A stretch of DNA of 64,000 nt from Spongospora subterranea f. sp. subterranea (taxonomy: Eukaryota; Endomyxa: Phytomyxea; Phytomyxea; Plasmodiophorida): the NCBI GenBank assembly GCA_049724395.1, contig JAUGWO010000070.1, positions 124,001-188,000 of the forward strand, in the 5' to 3' direction. The notes under the pieces were generated by a model, which saw only the letters and a program-made list of their open reading frames with translations, made no database searches and had not been told where the DNA came from. Of the stretch, positions 23,327 through 38,384 are shown in pieces (positions within the stretch are counted from its first letter, which is position 1; each line of letters begins with the position of its first letter). The position numbers and the translations under genes are program-made.

Positions 23327-24170
23327 CGCCCTCAAGCAAAATCTGACTGTGAATTATGGATAATTCGGGCGCTTCGAAACATTCAGAGACAGTTATGCAT
23401 GATTGATCGGCGAAAGAGGATAATAATACAAAGCGGATAGCAATGTGGCTGTAGCGGTATAAGGCATGTACACATGGTGACAGAGGCATGGGGTCGTGAC
23501 TCGCCTCGTGTCTCGGGACATTGCAGACAACCAGCCGGGACTGGCATTCCATTTCCCACCACTGTTTTTTGCTTGCCGACGGAATCTTCGCATTGTGCAT
23601 CATGACATTTTCAGGCACTCATTTTTATTGTCGTTGAATTTTGTTTTTGCTGTTTTGTACTGTGATTTGTTGTAGTTCCAATGCAAAGACAGAGCAATGC
23701 CAAACCAACATCTGAACACAATTTTCGCACACAGCCATCAGGGGTAAATCGTGCAGCGCCGCGATGCCGCTGCAGCTTCTCTGCCAAACACGGTTGTTGA
23801 ATCATCCTGGGTTGAGACACATCACGGTCGACACGTTGAGGACGCGCAGTGATCGGTGTAGAGTGTGTAACATCGCAACAGGTGATCTCCTTATTCAACT
23901 CGTCTCACTTGTCTTACGGCTCTTCCCTGCATTCCCAAGGGTCCCTCCACTCCATTGCTATTGTCGTCTGCCCACACCACTCTATGGCTCTGTGCTCGTT
24001 TGCTCTCCTTCTCTCGTACTGGGCATAATCCTGTTCTCTGTACAACGAATCGACCTCGAATCGATTATCGTCCTCCCACCATCCCGTGCACTGACGCGAC
24101 TTGTTTCATGGAATCGCAATCTGGGCTGAGCCAGTTTAGTCGCTAATTGAATACCTTCTGGGATCAGGTG
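23327..24170. other. Divergent promoter region of NAP1 and LRRC49
   Basis: About 840 bp between two divergent genes, holding their start regions. The plus strand is pyrimidine-rich between about 23880 and 24090. No gene is supported here. Confidence 0.45.
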
Positions 24171-26086
24171 ATGTCTTCCCGATATGCTCACGTAAAAAGC
24201 TCGAGAAAGGGCCGCGACATCTCAGTCCTTGGCAACGATTGGCTTATTGTGTCGTCGCTTAGAACAGCAAATCCAACTCCTCCACCTTCGCTACCTCCTT
24301 CTCGTGTTGTGTCTGGCAAATCGCGACTAGCCTGGACAAAGCGGCCTGGATCAGCTAACCCACCTTATGCGAAGCCACCTAGAGAGGAAGGTGTTAATGT
24401 AAATATCGTTCCCAATGATGGAATTGTGGTTAGCGTAGATCCACAGCGTCCCGGCTGCCCAATTGTCTTCAGATATTCTGCTGCCAGGGAAACTAATCCT
24501 GAAAGGCTTAACCTAAATAAGCGTGGCCTTTCAATGTGCCCCATATTACAAGACGAGGGCCGTCTTCGTTTGCTGAATATGGAAAACAATTCTATCACAC
24601 AAATTACAAACCTGTACACGCTACCGAATCTAATTTTTCTCGATCTCTACAACAACCAGATCAGCCATATTTCCGGACTGGAATGTTTAACCACGCTTCG
24701 TGTGCTAATGCTAGGGAAAAACATGATAAAAAAAATCGAAAATCTATCCACACTTCACAAATTAGATGTGCTTGATTTACACTCGAACGAGATTGAGGAC
24801 ATTTCTGGTTTGGATTCTTTGCGCGATCTGCGTGTGTAAGTCGTATCCAATCAGTTATTATTGTCTGCTTCTCGTTAAAATCTCTTTGCCTATAGTCTGA
24901 ATTTGGCGGGAAATGCAATCAAACATGTTGTTAATGTATCGCGTTTATCATCGTTGACGGAGCTCAATCTCAGGAAGAATCAGATACAATCACTTGATAG
25001 TGATCTTCTATCTTTACCATCGCTTTCGAGAATATTTCTCTCTCACAACAAAATTGCCTCGTTCTCGTCAGTCGAGCCCCTAATTGGTGTTTCGGCCCTT
25101 TCAGAGCTTTCTTTGGACGGCAATCCTGTAGCAGACGAGTTGAATTACCGGCAGATGACGTTGAACCAGCTGCTGCTCCTAAAAAGTTCTCGATGGTAGA
25201 CGCATTGGGCAGGATGAAAGAAAAGCCGTCATGACGACACGACTTTTGCGATCATCTCAACATTCGCAATGCCGCATCGAGCTTATTCAGTCAGATGCTA
25301 TGCTATCTCTGCCTGTCTCGGAGAACGTACCAGCTATGAGCGTTTCCAGACAAGCAGCTGTAGCTTCGGCCCCATCAGGACGCCTAGATGCGATTCAATC
25401 GGTAATAATGGGTTGGACAAATCGATCGCGGCAAGATTCGCAAACTTGTTTTTTGCCCACATACCACGAGTTTTTGAACAAGAAAACTGAACTTTATCTC
25501 TATGGACCGTGTTTGGATGTTTTGGTTTCAGGGCGATACCTTGGGCTTTTGTCCGTTTCTTTCCACTACATCGATTTCAATGAAATTGCCTCGTATTTTA
25601 TGCCGATTCGCGATTCTATCCCACAGCTGAAGCGGTTTTCCTTTCAAGAAAATGATATCCATACATATTATCAGGTTAGTTCAACCAATTGAGATTTTCC
25701 AATTGATGCTGATGCTTTCCTTGTTAGATTGACACACTTTCGGTCTTTTATGGTCTTTGTGAAATGGAGATTCTATCCAACCCACTCAATGATTCGCTTC
25801 CTGATTACAGAATGTATCTGATTTTTCGGGTACCTTCTTTGCAACATATCAATTCTGTTGCTGTAGACGCCGATGAAAGATCGAAAGCTTTGTTGTTATT
25901 TGAACCGCTAAAGCAATTATGGAAAACAGAGAGTATCAGAAAAACAAGAGGATTCTGCCAGCCGACTATGATTATGCCCAGGAATATGTACGGAGGGCTT
26001 CGTCGGTCTCCGCTGTGCCTCGACGTTTTGGGCATCGGGCAACCGTTAGCCAGAAGGCCACGTTGTCCATTTGGTGCAGTCATTGA
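24171..26086 (+). CDS. LRRC49: LRRC49-like leucine-rich repeat protein (tubulin polyglutamylase complex)
   Basis: Exon 1 24171-24835, exon 2 24896-25674, exon 3 from 25728. After a disordered basic N-terminus, ERLNLNKRGLSMCPILQDEG opens about eight 22-residue SDS22-type leucine repeats (LIFLDLYNNQISHISGL, VLMLGKNMIKKIENL, LDVLDLHSNEIEDISGL, LTELNLRKNQIQSLDSD). The LRR cap is followed by DGRRIGQDERKAV and a C-terminal region with TELYLYGPCLDVL and DFNEIASYFM. LRRC49 belongs to the TTLL1 tubulin polyglutamylase complex that modifies axonemal tubulin. Two frame changes are apparent: one at an A5 run near 25182, where one A too many separates NQLLLL from LDGRRIGQ, and one near 25920, after which REYQKNKRILPADYDY reads on to TGA at 26084-26086. 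They may be sequence errors or damage. Confidence 0.8.
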
Positions 26087-26634
26087 GACAACAAAAAGGC
26101 GTTGTCAGGCTATAAATTTGATGGATACTTTGTGGCCTTCAATGGTCGAAACTTTGATTAAAAGGTCAATACCCAGACATTAGCACCCTCTGACCACAAC
26201 AACATTTACTATGCAATTAAATTATATATTATGCAGGATTATGAGCTGATGGGATGATTGTTCGGCACCACATACTGTAATTTTTCTTACAATCGCTGGT
26301 GCGTTTTCCTTCTCCCAGGCTCATTGGTCCACAGGGTTTCAGCAATAATGCTCCCGCTCTCTTGACAAGGTCTCCATATGAAATGATCTAGACATAGCCA
26401 TATCGGCCAAGTTAGATTTGGGTGTCCAGGGTGATGGTAAATTACTAACCAAGTCTGCCGCGATTTCATCGTCAGTTCCAATTCCCATTAGTAATCGCGT
26501 CTTGTCCAATATCGACTCGTGCGTCTAAGCATTTTGTATCAATGGTGGGTTATCTTCACAAACACCAAATCCTTACTGTTTGGGGATCAATTGACAATAT
26601 TGAATTCATAACAACTGGAGCAGTAATTTGCGCT
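26087..26634. other. Convergent intergenic spacer
   Basis: About 550 bp between the 3' ends of LRRC49 (+) and the TSNAXIP1-N gene (-). Nothing recognisable. Confidence 0.4.
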
Positions 26635-28468
26635 TCAAGTTTCAGCTATGTCAAATGATTTGATATCAGCGAAATAGGGAAACGGCTGAGCGTATCTGAC
26701 CCTTGATAGAATTTCGTGTGTGAAGATATATATATTCTCGATGTATATGTGTGCTAGACACTCGATAAAATGTGGGTACAATTGAAAGGGGTCGACATCT
26801 GAATCATTCTCCACATTCAAGCGTCCATCCGGATAGGTGTCACAGCTCATCGAATATTTCAAGATGATTCGCTGAGGCTCAGCCAGTTTAGTTCCGAAAT
26901 ACTCGTCAATAAAATCACTGAGGTCTGCAACGAGGCGAAGAATATCAATCAAAGTTCAATCGTGACATAACGATATATTGTGCAACGTGCCTTTGAATGA
27001 TAAAGACGCGGATCCATCGACATCAGAGGAAATTTTATGCAGAGCCTGAATCACGTAGAAGGCGTCTTGACAAAAGTCAAGATAAACCCGAATCGGAAAC
27101 CGATGTTCTATAATTTCGTGGAATATTCGGAACCTTTGATGGCGACGAATACAGGCGTACAACCCATTGATCCACTGATTGGCTTCCATATCAGTTGAGA
27201 AACGGGCATGTAATTTCGATCTGATCAAATCATCCAGTGGCATGTCGGAGCCAATCTTGTCGCAATCGAGAGTGATATGTTTGAGAAACAGTCGAGTCTC
27301 TTCTATCGATACTTCACCGCCTAAAACACGGTTACTCGACAACAATCATCGGGATGCGAGCTGTTTTCGTACATGCTGGCGATGTCGATGAGGGGCTGAT
27401 ATTATTTATTGTCGACTGGAAAAGAGAAACGAGTGTCAAAACTGGAATCTGTAGTTTTGTTCAGTCCGGCCAAACCTGTAGACTTATCTGGGCTCTATCC
27501 CTAGTCGCTTTGCCATACAAATCAAGCAGTTTTGAGAACTCGGTTTCCATCAGTTTGAGTTGAATTTCTGCGTTCGTAGCACATGAATTTGTGTTAGGGC
27601 TCGCTAGAAGGGTATTGATTTGCCTTCGCAAATCGTCCCGTTGGATTTCCACCTGGGCTAGCTGAGATATTGTGGCTTCATTGGCTCGCTACAACGTTGC
27701 CAAATTCAGCTGAAAGTTGATGCTCAAACCGAAAAGATGGCAACTAACTCTGGACTCAGACGCCGCGTGATTTGCATCATCGATCAACTGAGACATATTT
27801 TGTCGCTGAAACACTGAAATTACAAGGTAGTTCCCCGTCGGCGTTGTTCTAGTACCTCTGAGCTGGCCGAAACGAACATCGACTTGTACCGCTTCAACGC
27901 ATTGGATAGCGTATGTTTTGATTTCACATAAATCCTGGACTTGGAGCTGCAGATCACGAACCGTATCATTCAATGACTCCGTTTCGGCGCGCAATCCTGA
28001 GATGGTGGCCGAATCGCATTCTCGAGCTTTGACGTGCCCATTCAACGATTGCACCAAACTGGCCTAACACAATATCACCGATTATTGAAAGAACAGGTTC
28101 GTCATATATAGAAAACGTGCTTTCTCCTGTTGATGGATCAACTTGATCGATGATATTTTAGTCTCCGCTTCTTCTTTGATTGTGGTTAGACGAGATTTCA
28201 GTGCAGGAATGCATCGCATATGCTGAATGCATTCCTGAAAAACCAGTTCGTATTCGCTCTTGATTCTGCTGAGCACATTTTTATATATGCCGAACCCGTT
28301 TAGGAACAGATCAAACACCTCGCTGATAATGCGAACTCGCTTCTCCCTGGGCTGATTTTCTTCGGATAGCAACTCATTCTCCAAAATTGATTCCATTTTT
28401 TGCAGCAATAACGGCTTGACACCTGGCCTAGCGGCACATATTCCGAAAGGTTGATCGCTTATTGCCAT
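26635..28468 (-). CDS. TSNAXIP1 N-terminal domain coiled-coil protein
   Basis: The minus-strand exon 28468-28082 begins with an ATG and carries the translin-associated factor X-interacting N-terminal domain: KPLLLQKMESILENEL, VFDLFLNGFGIYKNVLSRIK, SEYELVFQECIQHMRCIPAL. Later exons (about 28057-27689, 27652-27461, 27345-26959, 26955-26635) are coiled coil (MVQSLNGHVKARECDSATI..., EIQRDDLRRQINTLLASP) followed by an alpha-helical C-terminal region. Homologues are testis- or flagellum-expressed in animals; the molecular role is poorly known. An in-frame TGA at 26958-26956 separates LHNISLCHD from the next coding-like block LIDILRLVADLSDFIDEY in the same frame. A weak intron (gtcacg...cag, about 42 nt) may remove it. 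Exon borders are approximate. It sits next to LRRC49. Confidence 0.7.
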
Positions 28469-29787
28469 CGATTAGGTAAATTGGTAACCAGTCCTCAGTC
28501 AAACATTACCCAGCAATTGGACCTGGCTTTGGTCGAATCCTCCGGATATATCCTGGACGAGCGGTCGAGAGATACGTCGACGATCGAGGATTGACGAAAG
28601 GGAGATGACTATTGTGGCGTCAGCCAAATCAGCAATGAACCTGACACGATAAATAGAATGGAATTACAAAGACAATGAGCTATTGACGCTTGGGCTTCGT
28701 GACGCTAGCATTCGTTCGCGATGGGCATCAGCTGTGTTAAGTCGTGGGATGCGAACATGGTTGGCAATATCGTCGCCCATTCACTTGATATAGATATTGA
28801 CGCGTTGTACTTGATTTGATCTGAGATGATTTTGTGGGCACGTTCTTATTTCAAGTTCTCAGTCCGGCAATCGTGACCGGATGGGCATCATTCGCTTGCA
28901 GACAGGAGACTTGAGACGGAAAATAACGAGGGACAAGATGAACACGAAATGCCGACTGTTTGATTTGGTACGAACGACGATTCGAGTAAATACAATAAAT
29001 ACAACTATAGGTATTTCTGGGAACTATTGAAAGGAAACGGGGCCAAAATGGAAACGCCATTGAGGCATTGCATAGGAAAATTATCCTTGCGATAACTAAG
29101 GCTAATCGCGTTAGACATGAATGAGCTCATCAACTTCTCAAGTAGATGCAGATTTATAATGGGGAAACGAAAAGGTATTCCGATGTGAACTTTCTGGATG
29201 AACGTTGTTGACAATCGGCACAATCTGTGTGATGCACTTTGCGAACAACGGCGATTTCCCGAAAATTGACAAAATATTCCGATTAAGAATAATTTGAAAC
29301 AAGCGAAACAGTTATTTATTGGTTTTGTATTGTGTTTTCTATACTTGGGAAGAGTGAGCTCGCTTTCCTAAATCGAATTGACAATCCGTTGGCACCACCT
29401 CCGTGTCATTGATTCACTATTTCAAACAGCTGCGGGTTTCCCAACGCTTGTCAAAGATTGACTAACGATATAAACAAGATTTCGAAACAAGGAGAGCGGT
29501 GATAGGTCCGATTGTGTTTCCCATGTACTGGGAGAAGCGGGACCGTTTCCCTAACACCGGATTGACAATCCCGTTGGCAACCTGGCGACTCACACACGAC
29601 TCTACCAACGTTACAGTTTTCACCACGGAGTTGCTGGGGGCGCAGTTAATGGCACTGAATCTGATGGTCTGGGACCTGGACTGTCAAACAGATTATGGAA
29701 TAATAATTGGTCATTTGGGATTACATGCAGACGAGTCGTCGGAGATATAGAAGCAACTAATTAGGGGTCAGGGATTTATTGTTGCCG
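28469..29787. other. Divergent intergenic region with a duplicated segment
   Basis: About 1.3 kb upstream of both the TSNAXIP1-N gene (-) and PA200 (+). On the minus strand around 28635-28510 a frame after a good acceptor reads FIADLADATIVISLSSILD..., which could be an upstream exon of the TSNAXIP1-N gene, but I found no phase-consistent join. The right part contains a direct repeat, listed separately. Confidence 0.4.
29326..29583. repeat. Diverged direct repeat, two copies of about 73 bp
   Basis: The segment at about 29326-29398 (attgtgttttctatacttgg ... gacaatccgttggcacc) is repeated with substitutions at about 29510-29583 (attgtgtttcccatgtactg ... gacaatcccgttggcaacc). The copies start 184 bp apart, in the same orientation, about 200-460 bp upstream of the PA200 start. 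Confidence 0.75.
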
Positions 29788-32700
29788 ATGCATGATGATC
29801 GGGCGGAAACGACGATGGATCGGCAGTGCCCATCGACGGACCTGTGTAATATGCCTCCCCTCATACAGGAGTCACTGTTGACCTATAAGCGCCAGCTCGT
29901 ATTGTTCGTATTGGATACTTTACCAGATGCGATGACGGTTCAGTCAGATGTGCACTTAATCACAAGCACATTATCGCTATTGAAAGGCGCGCTTGACGCC
30001 TACATACCTTTTACTATTCCAGAGCGGGTCCAGCTGCTCAACGTTCTCTACCCCATTGTGTTCACGTCAAAACTTCCCCTATCTACGACAATCGCCGAGA
30101 TATGCTCAGTACTACTAAAATTGTCGCCAAGAATGCAACGTTCTGATATACAAATTGATTGGGTTCCTCTCTTCGATCGTCTTTGGGAGTTTACATCAAG
30201 TGACCTCAACGCTTATGACGCCAATGGATCCGTCTTATTCATTCTTCATTGCAAAGCCATCCAATGTATGTCTATTGACGCCCGTCGTTTCTTCTCTTCT
30301 ACTGTCTCTAAGGAGCTTCAAGACCGTCTTCTATGCAATTTCACTGCCACAGATTCGCATTTCTTTCGCGTATTAGGCTTACTGTCGATTTTTTTACCGT
30401 TCAGGTTGAATGATATCGCTGATAACAGCATAGATTTAATCACTCAATTGGTCGGCATCTCGTCTTGGGTTGACCAATCGATTGACGTCACCTGCGTGTG
30501 CTTCGAAATGTTCTCGCGATCGGCGCGTTCTCAAAGTTTCAACTGGGATTCGCATTGTCCCGCCCTCTACAATGCGTTTCTTCAGGCAATGAACCTGACC
30601 ATTGATGGTACAGGCCATCCGATGAAGAAGCCGGCGTCTCAGCGACGCTGGCATATTTCGAGTCGGCATCTACGTCGTCGCGGCAGCCAGCAGTTGCTGT
30701 CTAAGTATATGGCGCGCTTCATTATCTATACTATTAACGCATCCAATATCTATCTGTTCAAGCAACTCGTATCCACAATTTCGACATTTTTTCATCCAAG
30801 CAACCCAGGTTCGTGGACGAAGGCGTTAGGCTCATTTCTAGGGTATCTGTCGTTGAACTTCGCCAAAAGGCAAAACAGTAATGACTTGCTGGCGAATCCC
30901 ATACATTCTGTACTTTCTGAAGTCGTGATTACCCAGCTCCTTCAGATGTCCAACTTAGCAATCTATTCAAAATCTCAATGGATGATAGGCTCTGCTTGCG
31001 CGACGTTTCGCCGGCTAGCTTTCATTGATTCGTCATTAGTAACTCCATGTATCTATCAGTTAATCAACAGAACGCTAGACGTTCCAACGTCTGCAAGGTT
31101 CCGGCGCGTCTCCTGTTTAAGGGTGCTCGCGTCCACGCTGGCGGCGATGATGGATGATCCGTTCCTGGAAACTGCTCTTTGCTTAGCTGCGGATTCAATT
31201 GATCCCAGCACTCCAGAGCAGACGTCGGAAGCAATATACTTGTTCACTATTTTTTTCCAGACAAAATCTGTAATGGGGCTGGGATTTCTCAACGACATCA
31301 GCCACATCCTTCTGGGACGCCTACTGCACTTGTTTGAGCATTTCGGGGAATACCGCAAGGAAACCGCAACCGATGTTGAAATGAACAAAGATATAATTCG
31401 CCTAGCTTATTCATTCTTTTGTGCTCTACCTGCTGATATCCTTCGGTCGTGTTCGCGGCGCCTACTTGAATTTGTAAACTCCCGCGTTATTGAAAATGCC
31501 AGGCGGCCTTTAGGTTCAATGTGTTCCGCCGCCGCTTTTGCTGATCCAGAGTGGATGATTGCTGTCTACGTTCCTGATTTGGAAGCGTCTCTAGCTGACA
31601 CTGACATAAGTTGGATGCAGTGGAGAATTTACCTACTGTCATGTATTGTTCGTCGAACCGGTTCCAGCCTGCTCCCTTACATGAATACCATTTCCAGCGT
31701 AATCAAGACTTGTAATCAGCATGATCACATTGCGGTCAGATCATACGGCAACAAACTGACGAGACGTGTACTGAAAGCGCTCACTGAAATATATCCCTCC
31801 GAGCTGCACCCTACAATCTCGAAAATCCAATCGGGTTCGACGCAAAATTTATCAATTTCATGGCATGTTCCCAGCAAATCGGAGATTCAGGTTAGTTCGC
31901 CTTGCCTTGATCGTCATGTATCGCTTCTTAGTTGCTTGCGTTTAGGCTGCCTCTACCCTTACGGTGACGGTGTTAGAAGGACCCTTAGATCTGCTGCAGA
32001 ATGGAGTTAGTTCTATCGACAGTGATCAATCTGAAAGCGTTATTCGTTCGCTATTGGTCATTTATTCTGTAGTTCGAGGTGCCTCGATGGTGCTTGGGGC
32101 GTTTCAAATCGAAAATGACTGTATTGCTACTGATGGTACACAATCCCAGTGCTTGTCTTCTGACATTTTTCCACATTCCCATCTGCCAACACTTTTTCCA
32201 ATCATGGTTGGTGAAACCAGTCTACGACTACTTGTTCGTTCAGTGATGCTCCGCATTCTCCACATTTATTCTGGCCTGTCTCGGTTTACTGCTGTACTCG
32301 AAAGAGTTGGCGATATCCTTGATATTATATGTCGACCGTCGTGCCCAATCGTCAATGAAAGCAGGAGCCATCGTATCAAAGCCTTATTATCGCGACAACT
32401 TGACGTACATGATAATGGTCGTTGTTCGCTTCGCCCACTTCTGATCGAAGGTGCCGATATCGCTCTACATCGTCGGCTACTCCTACTCTGCAATGTATTC
32501 AAGGCCGATGAGGGAAATCGAGCAATGCTTCATGGTGTAATCGATATATTGCACTTGAACTTCCCCAATATTTATCGGTCTTCGGTGAACATTATCAGCA
32601 CTGCTATCGCCGCACCCCTTCGAAAGTCAATCGTCGATGATCTGGTAAATTGGACAGTTGCTGCTATCAAATCTGTTGATTCCTCTGACTACATTCGAAT

Positions 32701-35175
32701 CCGATGTTTACTCTGTATTTTTATGTTTCCTGGTGTAAAATCGTATGTCTGCGAACGCAAGTCTACCCTATTGGTCTCCTTTATCGAGGTATTACTGCCT
32801 TATTTTCAATTTCAAGAGAAGAACATTCGATCATTAGCTCATTTTTACTTTGCCTCATATTGGTCGTGGCTTCCTCCAGAAACTGCATCGGTAACTCACC
32901 CGCCAACTCTGGATGAACCTGGCATCAAAGTTATGGAATCTTTGAGCAACCGCACGAATATGGAATGTCAGTCGGCTATTGACCTACTTCTGGCTCAAGC
33001 AAGCAATGGGAAATCTCAGATGATCGTATCGGCATTATTGTTGTTGTTTTGGAATTCCAATATTTTTATCCGGAGTGATTCGATCGTATCTGTTTTTCTC
33101 CAAAATCTGATATCCGACGATAGCGCCGCTTCTGCTTTATCGATTTTGATAATACCCCGTCTATTCGATGAAAAAACCCACAAAATATCTATTAATCTTT
33201 CGAAACCAGATAACTTTCAGCTTTCAACGACCAGAGGTCATTCTGAAGCAAACTGCGCTGGATATCATCGTCATGCTCCTGGGTTATGTAGCCCCCTGTT
33301 GAATTCTGTATCTGGGGAAGCGTATGCTTATTCAGATTGGTTGCTTGGGCATCTTGACGCGATATATTGCTCTATCAATGTACATCGGTCTGTAAACGGG
33401 TTTGACCTGAGGAACGTTACGGACGCTCTGCTCAACATCAAATCGACATGGCCCTCAATACGAACCCCTCAGCCCGACTCCTCGAAGTTTTCGATCGCTT
33501 ACGTGCAGTTATGGCATTGGATGTTGCTGCGATCCCGAACAGAAACCCCTTATATGAACTTATTTCGATCTTCTATTTTTTCTGGGGTATCGGCCGAACC
33601 GGAAGCGACTATAACAGCAATCGAGCTGTTTGCTGCGCTAACGCTCCATTGCTCGCGACCGACTGCTACGAACGAATCAACATCATGTAATGAGCTAATG
33701 ACTTCGTTGATGGCGGCAATTGTATCAACCAATACCGAATCGGTTAGTAGTCAACTTGTTCGCGTAACCTAATTATTGACCTTTGTTGTATAGCACCCAA
33801 ATTGGGTGGCCTGTATTCGCTTCTTATGCTCTTGTACGGACACGTCCAAACTTTGTTTGCAATTAGGTGAATCGCTTATTGAGCTGTCGTTTTCTGAAAA
33901 TGCTGATCATTCCACGTCAACGCCACTGTGGTGTTTATACATATCTTTGTTTAATGGAATATTGATGGAGTTTGGACCACGATCCATTGATCTAGCGCAT
34001 CGAGCTCTTTATCGCATTAGCAATTTCTACCTTTCGGTTGGGTCCAAGTCTGTTCGGGAAGCAATATCGTTGACAATTTTCCATGCAATATCATGTTGTT
34101 ATCCTGGTTTTGTTAATCGCTCGATACAACCTTCTTTTTTCCATCATGATCAGGATCCAGCAGTTAATGATCTCGCGATCCGGATTTTGAAAAAAAGTCG
34201 GGACGACAATGGATCGTCTAGGCATTGTTTGAAAACCGCATTCAGGTTCATTATCGTGTGTTTCAGTTACGGAGACAATATAGCATTCGGCTCATTCATC
34301 CTCAAAATTATAGTTCCAGTATTGAATTTTGGATTATTGTCCAGCGATGCTGAGTGCTGCCAATCAGCCATGTCTGCGGCCACGTCGATATCCTGGATGA
34401 CATTTCCTGGTTCCATCATCAATGACTTGATTTCCTCTATCTCCCAAGCATGCAATGATAGTCGTTCTTGTCGCGTTCGTCTACAGTTTCTCAAGATGAT
34501 CCGCCGTCTTGTCCCTAGGCATTGGGTATATTGTATCCGATCAAACAACTGAATCCCTATTTCAGGTTAGGCAAACTCTGCGATTTCGCAGGCCCCACTC
34601 ACCCGACCCACAACTCATTTAGATATTGCTGGAGCTGTTAACGGATCAACATGTTTCTATTAGGGAGGCGGCTGCTACGACTCTGACCGCTGTCTATACG
34701 TCAAGCAACAGCTCGCCATCCTTACCTTCAATCTCCCAATTAATTGATCAATTTGGATGCCTTTGCAGGACCAGATTATCGCCAGGGAATAAGGTGCCGG
34801 TTATTGTTTCATTACGTCCAGGTTGTTTATCCAGCTGCTATTAGGAGGCTGTCGCTAGGCGACATGGTGGTGTCCTCGGCTTAATCGCTCTAGTTCGTGG
34901 AGCTGCATATGCCGTTCCGGACTGGCTTCCTGGAGTCCTGTCCAGGTTGACTGCCCATTCTGCTGATCCACCTCCAGTCGGCCCACAAGTCAAAAGGCTC
35001 TTCATCGATTGGAGGCATATGCATCATGTAAGCATCAATTTTCCAAAAAAATGGGGGTGTGGAAGTGATGCCGGTGTTATCGCAGGATGATTGGCATGAA
35101 CTGCATGTACATTTCACGTCAGACGAACTCGAACTAGTGTCACAGTTAGATGTCGCTTCGTCATACTTTGTCTAA
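29788..35175 (+). CDS. PSME4: Proteasome activator PA200/Blm10 (PSME4)
   Basis: Exons 29788-31890, 31946-33742, 33794-about 34525, 34623-34793, 34845-35027 and 35086-35175 give about 1,690 aa, near the 1,843 of human PA200. It is HEAT-repeat helical throughout. Family landmarks are IDWVPLFDRLWEF, WVDQSIDVTCVCFEMFSRSA, LFKQLVSTISTFFHPSNPG with the following YLSLNFAKR, LTDQHVSIREAAATTL, and the terminal block VARRHGGVLGLIALVRGAAY, VPDWLPGVLSRL, DDWHELHVHFTSDELELV. PA200 caps the 20S proteasome in the nucleus and promotes degradation of acetylated histones and unfolded proteins. The C-terminal tripeptide is Tyr-Phe-Val instead of the usual Tyr-Tyr-Ala type. The intron after CGGCATTGG-like 34525 is the least certain; an in-frame stop follows at once if it is not removed. 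Confidence 0.9.
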
Positions 35176-35471
35176 TATAAATATTTAACCAGACCGTATC
35201 TGATATTGGGGATGAAACGTCTGTATCGTGTGTCGCGATCGACCAGACCAGCTCGTATGTAGCACTTATGTAGCGTAGGGCACCAGGCAGCACAAACAGT
35301 GCATACCATACCCAGTGTACACCACTGTAGGGTAGCCCCCTTCCGTACATGCCAGACTCAAATTTCCCCTTACCGTAACGTGCCTCATTGTACAAAACAC
35401 TTGTCATCGTGTAATACACCTCAGTAACGGTGACGTATCTTTAGACCAGTGTCAACATTGGTCAAATAAAA
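35176..35471. other. Intergenic spacer
   Basis: About 300 bp between PA200 and the beta-oxidation gene. It should hold the latter's promoter; no motif stands out. Confidence 0.4.
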
Positions 35472-38384
<2,913 letters not shown>

